Origin: Streptomyces sp. XD-27
GTDB lineage: Bacteria; Actinomycetota; Actinomycetes; Streptomycetales; Streptomycetaceae
Assembly (NCBI RefSeq): GCF_030553055.1
Contig: NZ_CP130713.1
Location: forward strand, 3,534,001-3,598,000
DNA length: 64,000 nt
Reading direction: 5' to 3'
Shown: positions 43,492 through 51,981 of the stretch, piece after piece
Layout: each line of letters starts with the position of its first letter
How positions within the stretch are numbered: the first letter of the stretch is position 1
Position numbers and translations under genes: made by a program
Notes under the pieces: model-generated
What the model was told of the DNA's origin: nothing
What the model saw: the letters and a program-made list of their open reading frames with translations, nothing else
The model's database searches: none

Positions 43492-44187
43492 ATGTGCGCC
43501 GGCCGCGCGTGGTACTCCGGCGACCGCGAGCCCCTCGCCGCTGTCGTTCAGCGGATGCCGCCGGCACGTTCCTCCGCGGCGCTGGACATCCAGACCGGCG
43601 GCGGCGAGGTCCTCGCCGGGGTTCCGAAACTCCCGGCCCTGACAGTGGCCACGGAATCCTGGCCACCGAACCTCGCCAAGGCGACCACGCTGCTGCATCC
43701 ACGCGGAGTGGCGGTCGTCGCCGACGAGGACGAGCCGCCCCTCCCGTTCGCCGACGAAGCCTTCGACCTGGTGGTCAGCCGCCACCCCGTCAACACCTGG
43801 TGGGAGGAGATCGCCCGGGTCCTGCAACCCGGCGGCACCTACTTCTCCCAGCAGGTCGGCCCGGCCAGCGTCTTCGAACTCGTCGAGTACTTCCTGGGAC
43901 CGCAGCCGCCCGAGGTACGACGCAAGCGCCACCCTGACGACGCCCGCGCCACCGCCGAGGCCGCCGGCCTGGAGGTCGTCGACCTGCGCTCGGAGTCCCT
44001 GCGCACGGAGTTCTTCGATGTCGGGGCAGTGATCTACTTCCTCCGGAAGGTGATCTGGATGGTCCCGGGATTCACCGTCGACCAGTACCGGGACCGGCTC
44101 CGGCAGCTGCACGACCGAATCCAGACCGAAGGCCCCTTCGTCGCGCACACCACACGCTTCCTGATCGAGGCCCGCAAACCCGCCTGA
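43492..44187 (+). CDS. SAM-dependent methyltransferase, 5' end possibly damaged
   Basis: 231 residues from ATG at 43492. Class I features: ALDIQTGGGEVLAGVP as the SAM loop, a PLPFADEAFDLVVSRHPV motif-IV-like block, and VLQPGGTYFSQQVGP. Coding sequence continues upstream in the same frame without a start codon (GHDVPWPPLRFAAEYRE, 43441-43491). An ATG in another frame (43406) leads towards it. The natural N-terminus may therefore have been lost to a one-base frameshift near 43,440. The substrate is a small molecule or unknown. Confidence 0.8.
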   Translation: MCAGRAWYSGDREPLAAVVQRMPPARSSAALDIQTGGGEVLAGVPKLPALTVATESWPPNLAKATTLLHPRGVAVVADEDEPPLPFADEAFDLVVSRHPVNTWWEEIARVLQPGGTYFSQQVGPASVFELVEYFLGPQPPEVRRKRHPDDARATAEAAGLEVVDLRSESLRTEFFDVGAVIYFLRKVIWMVPGFTVDQYRDRLRQLHDRIQTEGPFVAHTTRFLIEARKPA

Positions 44188-44363
44188 GACAGCCCGCCGA
44201 GACAGACCAGCAGACAGGGGCGCCAGGTGACTGGAGCTGGAACTGGAACTGGAGGTCCAACGTGCAGAGCCAGAACGGCCTGGCCAACATCGCCACCGGC
44301 GGAAACCTGTGCACCGGGCTGGTCGGCGTCCTGGCCCCTGCCAACAGTTGCGGGTCCTCCTGA
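44184..44363 (+). pseudogene. 3' remnant of a small Trp/Asn-rich secreted protein
   Basis: A frame without a normal start ends at TGA 44361-44363. It encodes DWSWNWNWRSNVQSQNG, then ANIATGGNLC and APANSC, with two Cys. The Trp-x-Trp pattern and Asn/Gly content look like the end of an exported structural protein. It overlaps the end of the methyltransferase gene. I do not recognise the family. Confidence 0.35.
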
Positions 44364-44392
44364 CAGGCTGCCTACCAGCGGTGGCACCTGCT

Positions 44393-44983
44393 TCAGGCGA
44401 GGACGACTGGCTCGCCGTTCAGCGCCACACCTGCGCGGCGTAGCTCGCTGATCGCGGTGCTGGTGGTGTCGGCGGCAACGCCGGCGGTGTAGTCGAGCAG
44501 GACCCGTACCGCGAAGCCCGCTCGTACGCCGTCCAGCGCGGTGGCCTTCACGCAGTGGTCGGTGGCGATGCCGACGACGTCGAGGTCGCTGACGTCGTGG
44601 GCACGCAGCCAGTCGGCCAGTGATGTGCCGTCCTCGGTCGAGCCTTCGAAGCCGCTCTTCGAGGCGGAGTAGGCACCCTTGTAGAAGACCTCGTCGACGG
44701 CCCCGGAGGCGACGGCAGGCGTGAAGTTCGGATGGAACTCGCTTCCCTCGCTGCCGACGACGCAGTGCTCGGGGAAGGAGTTCTGGAAGTCCGGTTGCTC
44801 GGAGAAGTGGGCGCCCGGGTCGATGTGGTGGTCGCGGGTGGCGACGATGTACGCGTAGCTCCCGTCGGCGCGCCGCACCAGGTCGGCGATGGCGACGGCC
44901 CTGTCGGCGCCGCCCTTCACCGGAATACTGCCGCCCTCGCAGAAGTCCTTCTGCACATCGACGACGATCAATGCACGGCGCAC
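44393..44983 (-). CDS. pncA: Nicotinamidase / isochorismatase-family hydrolase
   Basis: 196 residues from GTG at 44983. The catalytic Asp is in VVDVQKDFCEGGSIPV, a Lys is in VFYKGAYSASKSG, and the nucleophilic Cys is in GIATDHCVKATALD. The metal-binding DHHIDPGAHF is present. It deamidates nicotinamide to nicotinate for NAD salvage. It lies within the older accreted segment but has normal codon use, so it may be core DNA trapped between att copies. Confidence 0.9.
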   Translation of the reverse strand: MRRALIVVDVQKDFCEGGSIPVKGGADRAVAIADLVRRADGSYAYIVATRDHHIDPGAHFSEQPDFQNSFPEHCVVGSEGSEFHPNFTPAVASGAVDEVFYKGAYSASKSGFEGSTEDGTSLADWLRAHDVSDLDVVGIATDHCVKATALDGVRAGFAVRVLLDYTAGVAADTTSTAISELRRAGVALNGEPVVLA

Positions 44984-45115
44984 GGAGAATCCTTTCCCTT
45001 GGGTGATGCCCTTGCCGGTATGGTCGCCCCTCCGGCAGCGGGTAGACGCAGCACTCGCCAGTCGCTCACCCGACTGGACATGGACGGGCAGCCCGGTCGT
45101 GTCCGGGCTGCCCGC

Positions 45116-46372
45116 TCAGGCTCCGGATCCCAGGGCCTGCTGGACCGTGAAGCAGATGAATTCGCCAGGCCGGACAGGAGCGACGCCCATGTCGCACTGG
45201 GCGAAGCCGGCGTCCTTGGAGTTGTTGCTCGAGTCGCAGGTCACGAAGAAGGCTTCGCTGGGAGTGGCGCCCCGTAGGGCGCCCAGGCGCCACTGGTCCT
45301 GGAGGAACGAGGTGACGGCGGCGCGCAGTGAGGACCACAGGCGTTCGTCGTTGGGCTCGAAGACGGCCCAGGTCGTGGACTGCTTGATGGAGTCGGACAG
45401 GAAGCACACGAGACGGCGGGCGTTGAGATACTTCCAGTCGCTGTCGTCGGCGGCGAGGGTGCGTGCGCCCCAGACCATGGTGCCGCGGTCGGGGAATACC
45501 CGCAGACAGTTCACGCCCTGCTCATTGAGAGGGCCCTGCTCGTCGTCGGTGAGCGGTACCGACGGTCCCGTCACACCCTGGAGCGCTTCGTTGGCGGGGG
45601 CCTTGTGGACACCCCGATAGTGGTCCACCCGCGCCCACACGCCCGCGATGTGGCCGCTCGGCGGCACTGTCCGGGGTGTCCCGTCCGCGCCCGGCACCGT
45701 CACCCACGGGTAGTACAGCGCTGCGAACTGCTGATGACGCTCGTCTGCCACCAACTCCGGTGCCCTGTCCATAGGGGTGCCCGAGGGGTCGTGGCGGGTG
45801 TCCAGGATCGCCACCCGGTTCTGCATCTTGGCGCAGTGGGCGGCGATCTTCTGTGCGCCCTCGGCGAGTTCCTGGTCCGTCGTGGCCATGGATGCCAGGT
45901 CGGGGCAGATGACCATCGCCACCTCTGACACCTTCTCCAGACCCCTCAAGCCCGTCTCGTCCGCCGCGTCGCCCTCCAGAGCTGCCACGAACGAGGAGAA
46001 CCCGTCATCGTCCGTGTGGAGGGGGACGATGTAGCAGGAGGAGCCACCGTTGACGAAGAACCCGCGCACCGCCTCCGATAGTGCCAGGCCCTGCCCGAGG
46101 ACCGCGTCCTCTCCGTGTCGGACGGGCTCCCCCAGCTCTTCGAACAGGCTGGTGCCCTTCTGGGTCGTCGCGAAGCAGTCGGTGTACTCCTTCCAGCTCC
46201 GTACGAGCCTCGGCGCGTAGGAGTCCGGCTCATGTGCCCCGTCCTGGGGTGTGAAGCCGAGGAAGGCCGCGGTCGACGTCCCCGCAGCCTGCACGGTGCG
46301 TAAGCCGCTGCCGATCCCTTGGATGTACACGCCGGGCGCGCGCGGTCCGGACCCCTCCGATGCGTCAGGCAT
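45116..46372 (-). CDS. Contractile-tail sheath protein (phage tail / injection-system type), orphan
   Basis: 418 residues from ATG at 46372, preceded by AGGAG. The N-terminus APGVYIQGIGSGLRTVQAAG and TSTAAFLGFTP are typical of contractile sheath subunits. The C-terminus shows NARRLVCFLSDSIKQSTTW and SEAFFVTCDSSNNSKDAG. In contractile injection systems the sheath is encoded with tube, baseplate, ATPase and spike genes; none lie here. S. coelicolor has its injection-system cluster in the corresponding stretch between terD and msiK. It may be a lone survivor or an imported orphan. Confidence 0.88.
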   Translation of the reverse strand: MPDASEGSGPRAPGVYIQGIGSGLRTVQAAGTSTAAFLGFTPQDGAHEPDSYAPRLVRSWKEYTDCFATTQKGTSLFEELGEPVRHGEDAVLGQGLALSEAVRGFFVNGGSSCYIVPLHTDDDGFSSFVAALEGDAADETGLRGLEKVSEVAMVICPDLASMATTDQELAEGAQKIAAHCAKMQNRVAILDTRHDPSGTPMDRAPELVADERHQQFAALYYPWVTVPGADGTPRTVPPSGHIAGVWARVDHYRGVHKAPANEALQGVTGPSVPLTDDEQGPLNEQGVNCLRVFPDRGTMVWGARTLAADDSDWKYLNARRLVCFLSDSIKQSTTWAVFEPNDERLWSSLRAAVTSFLQDQWRLGALRGATPSEAFFVTCDSSNNSKDAGFAQCDMGVAPVRPGEFICFTVQQALGSGA

Positions 46373-46875
46373 GAGGCTCCTCTGCTTGAGTCGTCGTACG
46401 GCCACACCACCTCTCCCCACTCCTTCCTCTCCACATGCCCATCCGTCCCTTCTGTGCACCTGTCGGCCCACATCGGAGAAGAGCATCGAGAAAGCTGTCG
46501 AAAGGTCGCCGAAAGGCGTCGGCGTCGGCGTCGGATATCGAGACACGGCCAGCGGCTCCGGCTGGCGAAGGGACCGCTGGGTAAGCGGATGGGAGCTAAC
46601 TGGGGGTCGTCCATACGCTGGCCCTCCTCCGATGGGCTTGTGCGCCGCAACGGTTGTTGCGTGCTTTATCGCACCCGCTGATTCGCGCCACTTCGCTCCG
46701 CCGAGGCGACGGCGGCTGCCCCCCCTGAGCCGCGCACCGCTGGTGGCACAGGACTGCGGTCCCGGATCTCCCTACGCAGGCGCAGAGCCTGATCGCCCAC
46801 GCCCTCCCCCAGCGTCAGCACCCAGCCCGAACAAGCCGTCCTCATGGTCGACTGTCGGCGGGCGGCTTCAGCGCG
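46373..46875. other. Gap between the sheath gene and the integrase remnant
   Basis: About 500 bp. It contains the sheath promoter region and a short GGCGTC repeat (about 46,515-46,535). No supportable gene; open frames on both strands lack signatures. Confidence 0.4.
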
Positions 46876-47232
46876 GTGGTTGGGTGCGGGGTTGCGGCTC
46901 GTGTGCTGGATGCGGGTAATGAGGACGCGGGCCGGTTGGCGGGCGGTGGCCACTCCTCGATCGCCATCACGGCGGACACCTACACGAGCCTGCTGCCCGA
47001 GGTGGATCTGGCGATCGCGGAAGCGGCGGCCCGGCTCGTACCCCGCGCACGCGCGGTCGTGCAGGATCCCGCCGCCGAGGGGCAGCCCGAGGCCGACGAG
47101 ACGGCGGAGTCCGGCCCGGATTCCCTGCCGGATGGTGTTGATCCTTCCAGCGAGATCTCGGGGCCTGGTCCTCCGTCCGCTCACGCACCGCGCACGCAAA
47201 CGGCCCCGGACGGGGAGTCCGAGGCCGCGTAA
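46876..47232 (+). pseudogene. Tyrosine integrase C-terminal remnant
   Basis: The frame encodes GGHSSIAITADTYTSLLPEV, the C-terminal catalytic block of a tyrosine recombinase (histidine and nucleophilic Tyr), followed by LAIAEAAARLVPRARA. The N-terminal domains and the Arg and Lys catalytic boxes are missing. It ends 40 bp before the att copy at 47273, in the same orientation as the intact integrase at 56-57 kb. It was the integrase of the older element. Confidence 0.85.
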
Positions 47233-47272
47233 AGCGCCTCCCCGGGAAGAAATCCCAGGTCAGCGCGGTGCA

Positions 47273-47319
47273 CACAGAGCCGACTGTCGGGTTCGAACCG
47301 ACGACCTTCGCTTTACAAG
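47273..47319. other. attL of the youngest element (47-bp copy of tRNA-Thr 3' part)
   Basis: 47 bp identical to 57190-57236, which lies in the tRNA-Thr gene. Flanking bases differ on both sides, so the repeat length is exact. Together the two copies bound a 9.96-kb element. Confidence 0.95.
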
Positions 47320-48522
47320 TTCGATCACAGGCAGGGGACGCCCCAAGCTGGGCTGAACCTGACTGGCGCATGAGCGATGGCCTTGGTGCGCTGGGTACTG
47401 CCGACGTCCGCCGTCGTTGATGTCATCTGGTGATGTCAGAAACGCTAGTCGCGCAGTACTCTGCAAGCGGCCTTGCGTCGGTCGGTGTGAACTCTTCCCC
47501 AGAGCGCCGACCCGTTGTGGAGGGGACCAGCCCGTTCGAGCCGGGCCAGGGAGGGGAGCACGATCAACTGACCGTACCTGTGCAGCCCGCAGGAGGTTCC
47601 CAACACGCTTTCCAAGGGTGCTTGTTCCAGGCAGAGGGCTGTACGGGGGTGTTCGGCTGCGTCCATGTCTGTCCGCTGTCTCAGAGCCAGGTATGCCTGA
47701 GTCCTCATCCGGACGGGGCTGGACGGAGGTGAATGAGACCAAAAGTGAGACCACGAGTTGGCGTGCGAGGTATGCCAACAAGTTGGCTGTTGCACTACAA
47801 CACCTCGCACGATCCAACCGGCTGCAAAGGTCCTGAAGCCTCTTCGATCTCTATGTCGTTGAAGTCAGCGGAACAGCTCGGGGACCAGGGTAGACGCGCA
47901 TAGCGGAGTCAGTTCCCTAGCCACCGCCTGGGAGGAGCGACCTTTCGTAAGACACCCGGGGTTGACCATGGCGCCGGCGGATCCTGCTTCTTGCCGGGGA
48001 TCTTGGTGAGCTGGGTTTTGCTGTCAGACACGACAGGCCTGAGCGCTTGATGGTCGTCGCTGGTCGTCCTCGGTCACTGTTGAGCGGCTTCGGACGGCCC
48101 AGCCATGCACTACATCAACGGCCTCAGCCGACGACAGTCAGCCACGATGGCGAGGACGTCGACCGATCACGCGCGCGTATGCCTCGCTGCACCCCCACCG
48201 GCCTCCGCCACGCGGCCAGTACCGTCAAACACAGCACTCCGCGACGGCCGACTCGGTCGGCGTGAGGGCCCGTGTCCCGTGGTCGCCTCGCTGGCCGCTT
48301 CCCACCCGAGTCGCAGCCAGGCTCGGTGGACTTGGGCGGTAGGGCAGCAGTCGGAGCCTCTCCAAGCCCGTCCACGACTAGCTACCGCGTCCCCTCCTAG
48401 GACTCGCTGACTGGTACGGGACCGGTGGGCCGCATGAGAAGGTGTATGATCCGCCGCTATTGTGGCTGGGTCTCGTACACTGTGATCGCCAGACTAACAG
48501 CTACAACGCCGAGAGAAGGAAA
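47320..48522. other. Gene-poor left arm of the element
   Basis: About 1.2 kb without a supportable gene. It holds two TGAGACC copies 12 bp apart (47734 and 47746; possible integrase arm sites) and the branched palindrome at 47762-47811. Frames on both strands lack recognisable domains. The promoter of the cargo operon should lie near its right end. Confidence 0.5.
47762..47811. other. Branched palindrome (three-way-junction potential)
   Basis: An outer perfect 10-bp stem (47762-47771 with 47802-47811) encloses two hairpins: GCCAAC/GTTGGC (47774-47787, 2-nt loop) and GTTG/CAAC (47789-47801, 5-nt loop). As DNA or RNA this would fold into a Y. Its role is unknown; candidates are a replication or transfer site, or a terminator. 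Confidence 0.7.
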
Positions 48523-49812
48523 GTGGATCGCCCAACTAGCAGCCTTCCGAAAGCTGCACTCCAGGAGCCGATTCCCAACCTATTCGATGGCGTTGAAGCA
48601 CCGGGCCGTACACGCGGCGGAGCGCTATCGCCGAAACGACCCGCGATCGAAAAAGCGGGACTTGCTGATGTTTTTCCGTACTATGCCGGTTTTTCCTTCG
48701 AGTGGGCTTGCAATCAGCTAATCAAGTGGGAAGCATCTGGGATAGTTCTCGATCCGTGGAACGGTAGCGGAACCACGACTCTAGCGGCGCAGCACGTCGG
48801 CCTCCCTTCGATCGGAATTGATCGCAATCCGGTCGCCAACGTAGTGGCCCGCTTGCGAGCCGAAGCTGGCACACGCCAAGAGGGATTTAGACGCCCGCGA
48901 CGCGCTAAGTCACGCAAGATCGAAACTTATGCAAGCGATCCACTCGCCGCCTGGTTCACTCCCGAGACCATTGCCAGGATTCGGGACTGGTACCGGCTAA
49001 TCATCCGGTCTGACCAGGGTTTTTACAGTGTCGGCCTAGTAGCTCTTTTCAGGGCCGTTCGAACCCTTACAAAAGATTTCGAGGGAAGTAACCCCACGTG
49101 GGTTAAACGGGCGAAGGATTCGGCGTCGCTTGTTCAATTGTCCGACCAGGACGTGGATAGTGCTATTGAGCGCGAGATCTCTTTCGTTACCACGCGCACG
49201 GTTGAGCATGCAACGCGTACCAGTACCACTGCGCTGATCAACGGAGACTCGGGGCGCTTGCCACTCATGAGTGAGTCTATCGACGTTGTCTTGACATCGC
49301 CGCCTTATCTCACTCGCATCGACTACGCCGTTGCTTACACGAGAGAACTGGCAGTTCTCGGCGTTGACATTTCCGCCGACCCTACCTTGCGGTACGAACT
49401 CATGGGCACCACCTTGACTCGGTCGTCAGATTCATTGAACTCACATTCTTTGGGTCACGCTGCGAGCCAAATGCTCGGTCAGATTGCACAGCACGACAGC
49501 AAGGCTTCATCCGGTTATTACCTCAAGCAAGCCAGACAATATCTGGATGATCTGACGACTGGGATCGATGAACTGAGTCGAGTCTGCAAGTCAGAAGCTA
49601 CCATGCACCTTGTCGTTCAGGACTCATTCTACAAAGATATACACGTTCCTCTGGCTGGCATCTGTATTGAAGAAGCTGCCATGAGGGGCTGGCGGCTCCT
49701 GCACACAGATCGTTTCGAAGTGCGCAGATCGCTCACTAGCGTCAACAAGGCTGCACGTGCATACAAGAAGGGTGAGGTGGAGGAGTCCGTCATCACCCTC
49801 AGGAGGGGGTAG
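48523..49812 (+). CDS. DNA methyltransferase (N4-cytosine/N6-adenine type), cargo operon gene 1
   Basis: 429 residues from GTG 48523; the frame is open to a GTG at 48442 and the start is uncertain. The SAM-binding block VLDPWNGSGTTTLAA (motif I, about 75-89) and GIDRNP come first. Then follow about 135 mostly helical residues and the catalytic block INGDSGRLPLM ... TSPPY (TSPPY at 258-262). The TSPPY form suggests exocyclic amino methylation of C or A. Visibly lower GC than the genome. The stop is 2 nt before the DUF262 start, so one operon. It may protect self DNA or mark targets. Confidence 0.88.
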   Translation: MDRPTSSLPKAALQEPIPNLFDGVEAPGRTRGGALSPKRPAIEKAGLADVFPYYAGFSFEWACNQLIKWEASGIVLDPWNGSGTTTLAAQHVGLPSIGIDRNPVANVVARLRAEAGTRQEGFRRPRRAKSRKIETYASDPLAAWFTPETIARIRDWYRLIIRSDQGFYSVGLVALFRAVRTLTKDFEGSNPTWVKRAKDSASLVQLSDQDVDSAIEREISFVTTRTVEHATRTSTTALINGDSGRLPLMSESIDVVLTSPPYLTRIDYAVAYTRELAVLGVDISADPTLRYELMGTTLTRSSDSLNSHSLGHAASQMLGQIAQHDSKASSGYYLKQARQYLDDLTTGIDELSRVCKSEATMHLVVQDSFYKDIHVPLAGICIEEAAMRGWRLLHTDRFEVRRSLTSVNKAARAYKKGEVEESVITLRRG

Positions 49813-49814
49813 CG

Positions 49815-50954
49815 GTGTCTGAAGAAATCACGTCGCCGGATGAGTTGATCCAGTCTGTAGACAAGAAGATCACCGCCATTAGGACGAAGAGCAACGACTT
49901 CTCCTTCAATGAGCTGGCAGACATGTACGAGTCGGAAGAGTTGATTATTGACCCCGAGTTTCAGCGAATGTTTCGCTGGACGGAGGGTGCGCAATCGCGG
50001 TTCATCGAGTCGCTGCTCCTCGAATTGCCTGTACCCCCAATCTTTCTCATCGAGCGGGAAGATCGCGTATACGAACTGATCGACGGTTTGCAGCGCATTT
50101 CCTCCTTTCTTCATTTCAGAGGGGATCTTCGCGTAGGGGAGGAGGTGCTCGATCCGCTCGTTCTGTCGGACTGTGACATCGTCCCCGAGCTTAACGGTCA
50201 GATGTATGACGGCCTTCCTCGAGCGCTTGCAATCAAGCTGAAGCGTAGCTACATCCGAGCGGAAATCCTACGCAAAGAGAGTGACCCGCGCCTTCGCTAC
50301 TACATGTTCAAAAGGCTCAACACCGGCGGAGAGCAACTCTCGAAGCAAGAAGTGCGCAACGCAACAATCCGCCTCCTCTCGAATAAGTTCAACCAGTTCA
50401 TCATGGATCTGGCTCGCAATCCCGGCTTCTCTTACTGTGTTGAAACCATCACCGATAAGGCGAGAAATGAGAAGTTCGATCAGGAACTAGTTCTCCGCTT
50501 CTTCGCCTTCAAGAATGCCGGTGCTACTTACAAGCATGATGTTGCCGACTTCCTTACCGACTACATGGAGGCTGCCTCGGATCCGTCTGGTCCAGTGCAA
50601 TTCGATTACACTCGCGAGGGAGGGCTATTCGAGAAAACCTTCGCGATCCTTCAAAAGGTCGGTAAGGCAACCGGCTATGAACAAAAGATCATGGGCACTG
50701 TGTCGCGAAATGGTGAGCCGAGATGGCAGTTCTCGGTCTACCACTTTGAAGGCATTGCCTTGGGGCTTCAGAAGGTGCTCAACGACGTTGACCCCGAGAA
50801 CGAAGAGCACATCGCGGCCCTCGCCGCTGTCGTGAAAAAGGGCAAGTCCGCCCCAGAGTTCTTGCAAGCCACTGGGGGAGGTAAAAACGATCGCATCTCT
50901 CTCCAGGTGCGTGTCGGTTACTTCGCTGACCGTTTCGCGGAGGTTCTTGCGTGA
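49815..50954 (+). CDS. DUF262 (GmrSD-like) protein, cargo operon gene 2
   Basis: 379 residues from GTG at 49815. DUF262 signatures: IIDPEFQRMFRWTEGAQSRF, the nucleotide-hydrolysis motif DGLQR (residues 90-94; DGQQR in most relatives) and FKRLNTGGEQLSKQEVRNA (165-183). DUF262 is the ParB/Srx-like NTPase half of GmrSD modification-dependent restriction enzymes. No DUF1524 HNH nuclease domain is attached, so the nuclease function should come from the HEPN partner. It overlaps the next gene by 4 nt (GTGA). Confidence 0.9.
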   Translation: MSEEITSPDELIQSVDKKITAIRTKSNDFSFNELADMYESEELIIDPEFQRMFRWTEGAQSRFIESLLLELPVPPIFLIEREDRVYELIDGLQRISSFLHFRGDLRVGEEVLDPLVLSDCDIVPELNGQMYDGLPRALAIKLKRSYIRAEILRKESDPRLRYYMFKRLNTGGEQLSKQEVRNATIRLLSNKFNQFIMDLARNPGFSYCVETITDKARNEKFDQELVLRFFAFKNAGATYKHDVADFLTDYMEAASDPSGPVQFDYTREGGLFEKTFAILQKVGKATGYEQKIMGTVSRNGEPRWQFSVYHFEGIALGLQKVLNDVDPENEEHIAALAAVVKKGKSAPEFLQATGGGKNDRISLQVRVGYFADRFAEVLA

Positions 50955-51631
50955 ACCCCGCTGAAATGCGAGCCCAGCTCGAAGAGGATATGGCATGGCG
51001 TTTAGATGAGATTCGCCACTTGGTCAACCACTTGTTGGGTGAAGTGGCTCCCGAAGAGGCATCCGTCTACTCGCTGCGTGCGATTCTGGTGATGCAATAT
51101 GCCCATCTCGAAGGGTTCACGAGAAACGCTCTTTCTCTATATGTCTCAGCGGTGAATGCGCGCAGCCTCCCGATCAAGGAACTGAAGCCAGAACTCATGG
51201 CTGCCGCTTTGGCTGCCGAATTCGATGGCCTCGGGAAATCCGCTAACAGTGGTAATGAGGAAGAGGGTAGGCTTACCAATCGTGCGCGACGACAGATCGC
51301 TTTCGTTCGGAAACTGCAGGAATTGATCGACGGCCCTGTTTCCATAGCATCGGAAGTCGCGGTTTCGATGGAAATGAACCTAGGGTCCGACGTGCTTAAA
51401 CGGGCGCTAGTTTCCCTGGGGATCCCTGTCGAAAAGGTCGAAGGGGATCAATACAGCTCGATTGAGTTCGTCAAGAGGGTGCGTAACGATATCGCCCATG
51501 GAAGCCGGAAAGAGAATATTTCGGGCGGAATGTTCAACGCTCATTTGAAGAAGTGCGAGCAGTTCATGAATGGCCTGTCGCGTGTGTTGACTCAGGCCTT
51601 GTCGGAGGAGTGGTTCCGCCTCGCGTCATGA
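50951..51631 (+). CDS. MAE_28990/MAE_18760-like HEPN protein, cargo operon gene 3
   Basis: 226 residues from GTG at 50951. It is all-helical, with RLDEIRHLVNHLL near the N-terminus, LEGFTRNALSLYV, and near the C-terminus the HEPN catalytic motif R-x4-H as RNDIAHG (R178, H183). HEPN proteins are metal-independent RNases common in anti-phage and toxin systems, and this subgroup is known to occur beside DUF262 genes. It is coupled translationally to DUF262. It is probably the toxic effector, cutting tRNA, mRNA or rRNA when triggered. Confidence 0.88.
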   Translation: MNPAEMRAQLEEDMAWRLDEIRHLVNHLLGEVAPEEASVYSLRAILVMQYAHLEGFTRNALSLYVSAVNARSLPIKELKPELMAAALAAEFDGLGKSANSGNEEEGRLTNRARRQIAFVRKLQELIDGPVSIASEVAVSMEMNLGSDVLKRALVSLGIPVEKVEGDQYSSIEFVKRVRNDIAHGSRKENISGGMFNAHLKKCEQFMNGLSRVLTQALSEEWFRLAS

Positions 51632-51677
51632 CGAGGTCGGTGGAGCGGGTTTGGGCGGTGGCCTGCCTGGTCTGGGG

Positions 51678-51785
51678 TCGGGCATGGTCAGGGGGCCGTA
51701 CGCTGGTTGGCAACTCGGGCAGGCTTTGGACCTGCCCGCAATTAGCACGAGTGGCCCCCTGGCCTTGCCCGACGCGGGACCCGGA
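51678..51785. other. Long inverted repeat with inner hairpin, 3' of the HEPN gene
   Basis: A 20-bp arm at 51678-51697 pairs with 51753-51772 (18 of 20). Inside lies a perfect 8-bp hairpin (51716-51723 with 51731-51738, 7-nt loop). GACCCGGA follows at 51778-51785, the octamer bound by the TraB of plasmid pSVH1. It could be the operon terminator, a structured RNA, or a transfer (clt-like) locus. The rest of 51,632-51,981 has no supportable gene. Confidence 0.65.
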
Positions 51786-51981
51786 CCGGGGAGGTGCCTA
51801 AAGCCGTGGAGCCGACCCCCCAGCCGCGACGGTGCTCTTCTCCTCGGCCAAGGTGCTTGCTGCTGGCGCGCGGCCTGGCGGTCGGGCCGGAGCGGGGCGG
51901 AGACAGGAGCGGTGGCCCGCGCCGCCGGGCCGCGCGCGCCGCGTTTGCGCGGCGCCTTGAACCCGTAGAGAAGGTTGTAAC

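Noticed and set aside
47417..47836. 139-codon frame and its antisense partners in the left arm of the element
   Set aside because: No domain, and the frame runs through the branched palindrome. Probably non-coding.
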